The notes beneath the pieces were generated by a model, which was not told where the DNA came from, ran no database searches, and saw only the letters and a program-made list of their open reading frames with translations. Below, piece by piece: positions 7,750 to 11,890 of a stretch of 11,890 nt of DNA. Position 1 is the first letter of the stretch. Each line of letters begins with the position of its first letter. Origin of the DNA: an uncultured Eubacteriales bacterium (GTDB taxonomy: Bacteria > Bacillota > Clostridia > Oscillospirales > CAG-272); NCBI GenBank assembly GCA_900547725.1, contig URHR01000056.1, positions 1-11,890 of the forward strand, in the 5' to 3' direction. A program made the position numbers and the translations under genes.

Positions 7750-7772
7750 AAGGCGGAGCGATGCTCCGCCTT
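7750..7772 (-). terminator. Hairpin between the BMP and ATPase genes (possible attenuating terminator)
   Basis: A perfect palindrome, AAGGCGGAGC and GCTCCGCCTT around a 3-base loop, sits 35 bases after the BMP stop codon. On the minus strand it is followed by TTAAGGTGTTTTATT, an imperfect T-rich tract. This is typical of leaky terminators or 3' stabilising stems after binding-protein genes in ABC operons. It probably lowers transcript for the ATPase and permeases relative to the lipoprotein. Confidence 0.7.
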
Positions 7773-7806
7773 TTCGGTTTGTTACGGTATCGTCCGAAAT
7801 CAGCGA

Positions 7807-9033
7807 TCAGTTCTTGCTGTCCTTCATCTCGGTGATGCCGTCGATATACTTCAGGTCAAAATACGGAGCAGCACGGAAGCTCGACTCTGCAAAGTAGCCG
7901 TCCTTCACAACCTCGGTGTCGGGCGTGAACTTATCGTCGGTATCAACGTCCGCCTTGTAAGAGGTCAGCTTCTCGCCCTTGTAGGTAAAGGTGCTGGTAT
8001 CAAAGACCTCCAGCGAGCCGTCCTTCAGCTTCGCCATAGCTTCGTCGATCTTCGCCTGCGTGCCCTCAGCCGCAACCTTGGAGTTCAGCTCGGTCAGCTC
8101 CACTGCGCCGTCCTTGATGGTGTAGCAGATGTCGTTGTCAACCTTGTTGCCTGCCATGGTTTCCTTGATGATCATGGTCATGTAAGGCTCCCAGTTGATC
8201 TTCGAAGAGATCAGCGCGGTGTTCGGAGCAATGGAGATGGTGCTGATGTTGTAAGCAACATTCGGAACACCCTTCTCCTCGCAAGCCTTCGGAGCGCCCT
8301 CGGAGTCTGCGTGCTGGCTGATGAGAATGCAACCGTCGTTCATGAGTTTGTTTGCGGCTTCCTTCTCAAGCGCGATGTCGAACCAAGCGCCGGTGTAGGT
8401 CACTTCCATGGTCACAGAGGAGCAGACCGATCTTGCGCCGAGGAAGAAGGAGGTCAGACCGGAAACAACTTCCGCATAGTCAAATGCGCCGACATAGCCG
8501 ATCTTTGCGTTCTCGGCAGTCACCTTCACGCCGTTGATGGTCTCGCCCTTGTCGATCATTTCCTGAATCTTCATGCCTGCGGCAATGCCTGCAAGGTATC
8601 TGCCTTCATAGATGGAAGCGAATGCATTGTGGAAGTTATCAAGCTTCAGGGTGTGCGCCTTGGTTCCGGTTGCGTGGAAGAACTGGACATCCTTGAATTC
8701 GCCCGCCGCGCGGATGATGTGATCCTCGTGGCCGAAGGAATCCGCAAAAATCAGCTTGCAGCCTTCCTCAACCAGTTCAGCGGCAGCCTCATAGCACTTG
8801 TCGCTCTCGGGAACGTTGGTTTTCATCAGAATCTGGTCATCCTTCAGACCCGCAGCCTTAGCGGCAGCCTTTGCGGCGTCAAGGAAGTTCTTGTCGTAGG
8901 TCGAGTTCTCGTCATGCAGGAAAATGAAGCCGACCTTGAAGTCGTCATTCGTCTTCTTGCAGGACACCAGTCCGAAGACTGCCGTTGCCGCCATCGCGAT
9001 GACCAGCACAAGAGAAAGTACCTTTTTGAACAT
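7807..9033 (-). CDS. BMP-family nucleoside-binding lipoprotein (PnrA-like)
   Basis: 408 residues. An N-terminal lipoprotein signal (basic MFKK, a hydrophobic stretch, lipobox LVSC with Cys25) predicts membrane anchoring. The mature part matches the BMP fold: KVGFIFLHDENSTYDKNF at the start of the first lobe, LIFADSFGHED, YLAGIAAGM, KIGYVGAFDYAEVVSG, VTYTGAWFD, and QHADSEGAPKACEEKGV. Family members bind purine nucleosides, and some bind other ligands, outside the membrane. GGAGG at 9043-9047 lies 9 bases before the ATG at 9033 but only 3 before an in-frame ATG at 9039, so I prefer 9033. A guanine-class riboswitch and terminator in the leader indicate repression by guanine or hypoxanthine. The three transporter genes downstream complete the importer. 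Confidence 0.92.
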   Translation of the reverse strand: MFKKVLSLVLVIAMAATAVFGLVSCKKTNDDFKVGFIFLHDENSTYDKNFLDAAKAAAKAAGLKDDQILMKTNVPESDKCYEAAAELVEEGCKLIFADSFGHEDHIIRAAGEFKDVQFFHATGTKAHTLKLDNFHNAFASIYEGRYLAGIAAGMKIQEMIDKGETINGVKVTAENAKIGYVGAFDYAEVVSGLTSFFLGARSVCSSVTMEVTYTGAWFDIALEKEAANKLMNDGCILISQHADSEGAPKACEEKGVPNVAYNISTISIAPNTALISSKINWEPYMTMIIKETMAGNKVDNDICYTIKDGAVELTELNSKVAAEGTQAKIDEAMAKLKDGSLEVFDTSTFTYKGEKLTSYKADVDTDDKFTPDTEVVKDGYFAESSFRAAPYFDLKYIDGITEMKDSKN

Positions 9034-9064
9034 ATTCATGTTCCTCCAAAAAATTATTTTTACC

Positions 9065-9078
9065 CGGGGCGCACCCCG
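9065..9078 (-). other. Small GC hairpin just before the BMP ribosome binding site
   Basis: CGGGG-TGCG-CCCCG on the minus strand, followed by GGTAAAAATAATTTTTT and then the GGAGG site. It is too far from a clean T-run to be a confident terminator. It could be a second, weaker stop or an mRNA 5'-end stabiliser after the riboswitch terminator. Confidence 0.4.
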
Positions 9079-9082
9079 TCGG

Positions 9083-9120
9083 TAACAAAAGAAGACAGAC
9101 CCCGTCTGCCGGAGTCTGTC
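9083..9120 (-). terminator. Riboswitch-controlled intrinsic terminator
   Basis: On the minus strand GACAGACTCCG and CGGGGTCTGTC form an 11-bp stem with one G-U pair (9094-9120) around the loop GCAGA, followed directly by TTCTTTTGTT. It begins 46 bases after the aptamer, the expected place for the expression platform. Upstream, TTGG (the 3' strand of P1) can pair with CCGG, and TTGTCG can pair with CGACAG, across the 5' arm of this stem. That gives a plausible antiterminator; this pairing is inferred by eye. Confidence 0.85.
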
Positions 9121-9166
9121 GACAAAGCCTGTCCGCCTCCTTCAGGGGAACGACGACAAGAGCCTG

Positions 9167-9231
9167 CCAATAGTCGCACATCCGGCTGTGCGGTAGAGAC
9201 GCCCGAGCCATTTTCATCGGGCATATATTGG
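9167..9231 (-). promoter_or_regulatory. Purine riboswitch aptamer, guanine class (C74)
   Basis: A 65-base aptamer in the leader of the BMP gene. Elements in order on the minus strand: P1 CCAATA; P2 GCCCGA; an L2 loop with AATGG; P2' TCGGGC; J2/3 GTCTCTACC (9192-9200; consensus GTTTCTACC); P3 CGCACA with loop GCCGGA and P3' TGTGCG; J3/1 ACTAT running into P1' TATTGG. The GG of L2 and CC of L3 allow the loop-loop contact. The specificity base corresponds to C (complement of position 9173), indicating guanine or hypoxanthine rather than adenine. The one core change is C instead of U at the flipped-out U48 position of J2/3. It starts 28 bases after the xpt stop codon, with a terminator downstream, so purine should switch the transporter genes off. 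Confidence 0.9.
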
Positions 9232-9258
9232 TGGAATCGTATTTTGTGTGATGTAATT

Positions 9259-9834
9259 TCAGTGCGCGAACTCAATCGTGCCGTCCTCGGTCATGCGACT
9301 GATCTTTGCCAGCGCCTCAACCCGAACGCCCGCCTCCCGCAACAGCTTTTCGCCGTCCTGATAGGCTTTCTCAACGCACACGCCAAGTCCCACGACCTTC
9401 GCTCCCGCCTGCCGGCAGATATTGAAGAGCGCCATTGCCGCGCTCCCTCTTGCGAGAAAGTCGTCGATCATCAGCACGCGGTCGTTCTCTCCGAGGTACT
9501 GACGGGATACCACCACGTCGTGATCGCTCCCATGTGTATAGGAGTGAACCTGCGAGCGCCAGACATCCGCCGCCATGTTGGAGGATCTGCCCTTTTTGGC
9601 GTAGACCACGGGACAATGAAAAAATTGCGCTGTCATACAGGCGATCCCGATTCCGCTTGCTTCCATGGTCAGGATCTTGTTTACACCGCAATCCGCGAAC
9701 AATGTATAGAACTCTTTCCCGAGTGCGGACAGAAAGTCCACGTCCATCTGGTGATTGAGAAAGCTGTCGACCTTCAGAACATCGCCCGCATAGATTTTTC
9801 CGTCCTTGCGAATTCGTTCTTCCAGAAGTTCCAT
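9259..9834 (-). CDS. xpt: Xanthine phosphoribosyltransferase
   Basis: 191 residues, close to the 194 of Bacillus subtilis Xpt. It converts xanthine and PRPP to XMP and pyrophosphate in purine salvage, in the cytoplasm. Type I phosphoribosyltransferase features are clear: N-terminal LLEERIRKDGKI, VDSFLNHQMDV, EASGIG (58-63), and the PRPP loop VLMIDDFLARGSA (120-132; family usual DDFLANG). The start is supported by AAAGGAGAG just upstream and a strong promoter. It is the first gene of the minus-strand cluster. Unlike the classic arrangement, the purine riboswitch lies after this gene, so xpt itself is not behind it. Between promoter and start is only a short leader with a 6-bp hairpin (9849-9866). 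Confidence 0.94.
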   Translation of the reverse strand: MELLEERIRKDGKIYAGDVLKVDSFLNHQMDVDFLSALGKEFYTLFADCGVNKILTMEASGIGIACMTAQFFHCPVVYAKKGRSSNMAADVWRSQVHSYTHGSDHDVVVSRQYLGENDRVLMIDDFLARGSAAMALFNICRQAGAKVVGLGVCVEKAYQDGEKLLREAGVRVEALAKISRMTEDGTIEFAH

Positions 9835-9884
9835 CGTGCTCTCCTTTCCGTCCCGTCCGTGGGACGCCCGAAAAAGTATATCTC

Positions 9885-9913
9885 ATTATACCCCAAAACC
9901 CGCGCGATTTCAA
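9885..9913 (-). promoter_or_regulatory. Sigma-A-type promoter of xpt
   Basis: Minus strand: -35 TTGAAA (9908-9913), a 17-base spacer, -10 TATAAT (9885-9890). This is the best promoter match in the window. The leader to the xpt start is about 45 bases and contains CGTCCC/GGGACG (9849-9866) but no riboswitch. Confidence 0.8.
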
Positions 9914-9984
9914 TTGACAAATCACAACAATTCCGCCTGTTTTCGACCCCTTTTTTTAAGAGTCTTTCACAAAACCACCTTATT

Positions 9985-10012
9985 TGACGGCTCTGTGACG
10001 GTCGCGTGACGG
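9985..10012. promoter_or_regulatory. Three TGACGG direct repeats with 11-base period (possible operator)
   Basis: TGACGG occurs at 9985-9990, 9996-10001 and 10007-10012, exactly 11 bases apart, so all three face the same side of the helix. They lie almost midway between the -35 of xpt (72 bases away) and the -35 of efp (73 bases away). Tandem half-sites with 11-base spacing are typical of OmpR/PhoB-family response regulators, but the binding protein here is unknown and the pattern may be chance. Confidence 0.4.
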
Positions 10013-10084
10013 CGAAGCCGAATCCCGCACCGGCATTTTTTGAAAAGAAAATGTGTAGAAAAATAAAAAAATCGCAAAAACCTA

Positions 10085-10113
10085 TTGCAAAAAGAGAAAA
10101 AATGGTGTAAAAT
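10085..10113 (+). promoter_or_regulatory. Sigma-A-type promoter of efp
   Basis: -35 TTGCAA (10085-10090), a 17-base A-rich spacer, -10 TAAAAT (10108-10113). The surrounding 10040-10115 is strongly A-rich, unlike the GC-rich neighbourhood. A leader of about 70 bases follows, ending with GGAGG (10176-10180), 9 bases before the efp start. Confidence 0.65.
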
Positions 10114-10189
10114 AGAATGTAATGTTCAGAGTCGGGATTTCCGCCGGCTCAAATTCTGACTTTCCCACAGAGGATGGAGGTAAATATTT

Positions 10190-10750
10190 ATGGTAGTAGC
10201 CGGAGATTTCAAAAACGGTATCACGTTTGACGACGGTCAGGGCAACGTCCTGCAGGTCATCGAGTTCCAGCACGTCAAGCCGGGCAAGGGCGCGGCGTTC
10301 GTGCGCACCAAGCTGAAGAACGTTATCACGGGCGCTGTGGTCGAAAAGACTTTCAACCCCACCGATAAGTTTGAGAACGCTTATATTGAAAGAAAAGATA
10401 TGCAGTACTCCTACGACGACGGTGACCTGTATCACTTCATGGACACCGAGACTTGGGAAGAAACGCTCATCCCCCACGACAAGGTTGGCGACAACTTCCG
10501 CTTTGTCAAGGAAGAAATGATGTGCAAGATCATCTCTTACAAGGGCAACGTGTTCGGCGTGGAGCCTCCGATTTTCGTTGAGTTGGAAGTCACCGACACC
10601 GATCCCGGCTTCGCAGGCAACACTGCAACCAACACGCTCAAGCCCGCAACGCTTGAAACCGGCGCCGAAATCAAAGTTCCGCTGTTCATCAATGTCGGCG
10701 ACCGTCTGAAGATTGACACCCGCACGGGCGAGTATCTGTCCCGCGCATAA
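10190..10750 (+). CDS. efp: Translation elongation factor P
   Basis: 186 residues, standard EF-P length. It binds ribosomes stalled at consecutive prolines and promotes peptide bond formation. The N-terminal KOW-like domain runs to about residue 63 and carries the modification loop VKPGKGAAF; Lys33 sits at the tip, equivalent to the modified lysine of other bacteria. Two OB-fold domains follow, with EPPIFVELEVTDTDPG in the second and the C-terminal signature GDRLKIDTRTGEYLSRA in the third. The start ATG has GGAGG 9 bases upstream. No modification enzyme (EpmA/B, EarP, YmfI) is encoded in this window, so the modification type is unknown. It is followed by a strong terminator hairpin and then the zinc-ribbon gene. 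Confidence 0.97.
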   Translation: MVVAGDFKNGITFDDGQGNVLQVIEFQHVKPGKGAAFVRTKLKNVITGAVVEKTFNPTDKFENAYIERKDMQYSYDDGDLYHFMDTETWEETLIPHDKVGDNFRFVKEEMMCKIISYKGNVFGVEPPIFVELEVTDTDPGFAGNTATNTLKPATLETGAEIKVPLFINVGDRLKIDTRTGEYLSRA

Positions 10751-10760
10751 GACAAAACAT

Positions 10761-10793
10761 CGGGGGTACCGCGCGGTTCGGTCCCCCGTTTTT
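10761..10793 (+). terminator. Intrinsic terminator after efp
   Basis: CGGGGG-T-ACCG pairs with CGGT-CCCCCG around CGCGGTT (10761-10788) and is followed by TTTTT. It lies 10 bases after the efp stop and 26 bases before the next start codon, so the downstream gene must rely on read-through or on a promoter I could not identify. Confidence 0.85.
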
Positions 10794-10818
10794 GACACAA
10801 CCGAAAGGAGAATACAAA

Positions 10819-11334
10819 ATGGAAATGAATCTGACCGAAAAAGCGTCCTATCTCAAGGGGTTGGCTGAAGGCTTGGAACTTGACAAGGAATCAAAAGAGG
10901 GCAAGATCATTGCGGCGCTTCTCGACTTGACCGGCGAGATGGCACAGGAGCTTGCGAAGGTTCGCAACGACATTGACGAGATCGACGACGATCTGGACTA
11001 TCTCAACGACTATGTGGAAGAGTTGGACGACGATCTGGAAAGCGTTGAAAATCTGCTCGGCGGCGAGGATGACGAGGACTACGACGAAGAGGATGACGAC
11101 GAAGAGGATGACGACGGCCTGCTCGGCGACGATGACTGCGACGGCGACTGCGAGGGTTGCCACGGTTGCGACGACGAGGAATACTACGAGATCGTTTGCC
11201 CGTCCTGCGGCGAGACGGTCTGCTTTGACCAGGAGTTAGACCCCGAAAATCTGGTCTGCCCCGCCTGCGGCGAAAAGTTCGGCTGCATCGTTGACGAGGA
11301 CGATTATAAGAAGATATCCGAAGATAAAGAGTGA
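10819..11334 (+). CDS. Acidic coiled-coil protein with C-terminal zinc ribbon (CD1247-like)
   Basis: 171 residues. Start chosen at 10819, where AAAGGAG lies 8 bases upstream; an ATG two codons later is possible. Residues 6-35 (ASYLKGLAEGLELD, SKEGKII) resemble the N-terminal domain of clostridial proteins named after C. difficile CD1247, from memory. Residues 36-80 form a likely coiled coil rich in Asp, Glu and Leu. Residues 81-106 are an extremely acidic linker. A Cys-rich part follows: Cys107, 111, 114, 117, then CPSC (127-130) and CPAC (147-150), which together make a plausible zinc ribbon, plus Cys135 and Cys156. Molecular function is unknown; a role in nucleic-acid or protein binding is only a guess. 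It follows efp in the same direction, separated by a terminator. An R1 repeat begins directly after its TGA. Confidence 0.85.
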   Translation: MEMNLTEKASYLKGLAEGLELDKESKEGKIIAALLDLTGEMAQELAKVRNDIDEIDDDLDYLNDYVEELDDDLESVENLLGGEDDEDYDEEDDDEEDDDGLLGDDDCDGDCEGCHGCDDEEYYEIVCPSCGETVCFDQELDPENLVCPACGEKFGCIVDEDDYKKISEDKE

Positions 11335-11562
11335 GAAAGACCTTGGAGGGAGAGGAAGTCCTCTTGAAAGAGGACTCCCTCTCCCTCCAAACCTCCCGCT
11401 CCCTCCGAGAACTTCCCCCAAGAGCACCCGCCCTTATATGGCGAAAATTTGTTTCGCTTTGTATGGTGCGGGTGCTCTTGGGGGAAGTTTTTGTTTGGAA
11501 CAGGAGGTGCGAATGCTTTATATGGTGCGGCTTCGCACCCGATTGGTAAGCGGAATGCGATT
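11335..11562 (+). repeat. R1 palindromic intergenic repeat, copy D (most complete)
   Basis: Starts GAAAGACCTTGGAGGG right after the TGA of the zinc-ribbon gene. The first hairpin is at 11345-11388 (about 20-bp arms, one mismatch, loop around TTGAA). The core inverted repeat is 11410-11489 (AACTTCCCCCAAGAGCACCC paired with its complement, loop AAATTTG), and the T-run is at 11488-11492. The shared end GGTGCGGCTTCGCA is at 11525-11537 and GGAATGCGAT at 11552-11561. It is about 228 bases and serves as the reference for the other copies. The T-run after the core hairpin could terminate the upstream gene. Nothing recognisable lies between it and the next element (11563-11650). Confidence 0.87.
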
Positions 11563-11651
11563 TGTTGTGATGCCTTATGCGCAATCTCCGAACATCAGAG
11601 GCGCAAAGCCATTCTGCAAGTAATATTCCTATGGTAAGTAGATATTTATCC

Positions 11652-11890
11652 CCCCTCATCAGTCGCTAACGCGACAAACTGCTTGCAGTTTTCTTCCCCC
11701 CAAGGGGAAGCCTTCTTTACGCCGTGCATACATAGCAAATACAACCTTAAACAGTGAATATACAGCGGATAGATATGTAGCCAATAATACTTCATATTTT
11801 CGTTCGGTCGCTTTGTTATGCAGTGCGAAGGAAGCCTTGCAAAAAGGCTTCCCCTCGGGGGGAAGCTGTCGCGTAAGCGACTGATGAGGG
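11652..11890. repeat. MITE-like element with long terminal inverted repeats, right end at window edge
   Basis: The left end CCCTCATCAGTCGCTAACGC (from about 11654) and the right end, whose reverse complement begins CCCTCATCAGTCGCTTACGC, are near-identical through GCGACA. A second matching block, CTTCCCCCC(A/G)AGGGGAAGCC, follows in both arms (around 11693-11712 and 11832-11865). The left arm carries an additional small palindrome, AACTGC/GCAGTT (about 11678-11690), absent from the right arm. The roughly 115-base interior is AT-rich with no gene. Unrelated to R1. I have seen similar CCCTCATC...AAGGGGAAG ends in other clostridial genomes, from memory only. Confidence 0.8.

Noticed and set aside
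7711..9987. Long plus-strand open frame (758 codons) opposite the BMP and xpt genes
   Set aside because: It crosses two well-identified genes and the riboswitch, and has no family resemblance; a shadow of biased codon use.
10010..10046. GC stems CGGC-GAA-GCCG and GCCG...CGGC before ATTTTTTG as a terminator
   Set aside because: The stems are only 4 bp and overlap each other, there is no gene on that strand to terminate, and they partly coincide with the TGACGG repeat array.
10792..10820. TTGACA at 10792-10797 with CAAAAT 17 bases later, as a promoter for the zinc-ribbon gene
   Set aside because: The -10 would overlap the start codon, so transcription would begin inside the gene; the TTGAC also belongs to the tail after the efp terminator.
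11331..11549. GTG-start small gene overlapping the zinc-ribbon stop
   Set aside because: The frame lies wholly in an R1 repeat; equivalent frames occur at 2950-3147 and 3510-3812 with different starts. Treated as repeat DNA.
1..11890. CRISPR array, tRNA, rRNA, transposase, phage or defence genes
   Set aside because: Repeats here are dispersed palindromes without regular spacers, and no coding region resembles such proteins; no tRNA-like cloverleaf was seen by eye.

Overview
The window looks like a chromosomal segment of a Gram-positive anaerobe of the Firmicutes, probably class Clostridia. This rests on moderately high GC, strong AAAGGAG-type ribosome binding sites, sigma-A promoters often with a TGnTATAAT extended -10, a lipoprotein-type BMP nucleoside transporter with a purine riboswitch, and efp followed by a Cys-rich protein of the CD1247-like type. 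The lineage call is an inference; no rRNA is present.

Layout. (1) 1-180: one copy of a palindromic intergenic repeat (family R1). (2) 209-1199: a PAP2-family membrane phosphatase on the minus strand, divergent from the next gene, with a recognisable promoter for each. (3) 1200-2885: a long-chain acyl-CoA synthetase. (4) 2886-3816: about 930 bases without a gene, made of two R1 copies in opposite orientation flanking a separate 286-bp unit bounded by 47-bp inverted repeats. (5) 3817-9834, minus strand: a purine uptake and salvage cluster, transcribed as xpt, a guanine-class riboswitch with terminator, a BMP lipoprotein, a double ABC ATPase and two permeases. (6) 9835-10189: a divergent control region with a promoter on each side and three TGACGG direct repeats at exact 11-base spacing. 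(7) 10190-11334: efp, an intrinsic terminator, then an acidic coiled-coil zinc-ribbon protein. (8) 11335-11890: a fourth R1 copy, then a different element with long terminal inverted repeats cut by the window edge.

How the genes fit together. The BMP lipoprotein should capture a purine nucleoside outside the cell, the two permeases form the channel and the ATPase drives import; Xpt converts xanthine to XMP with PRPP. The riboswitch lies downstream of xpt, so it should control the transporter genes while leaving xpt outside its reach. A second hairpin between the BMP gene and the ATPase could give the binding protein more transcript than the membrane parts.

The least ordinary signal is R1. 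Four copies share constant ends and a constant loop, while the middle of the stem differs between copies but stays base-paired. The three copies whose upstream gene is visible start at that gene's stop codon and point the same way as the gene, with a T-run after the hairpin. They look like mobile or propagated elements that act as terminators. I see no defence system, phage, CRISPR array, tRNA or rRNA.
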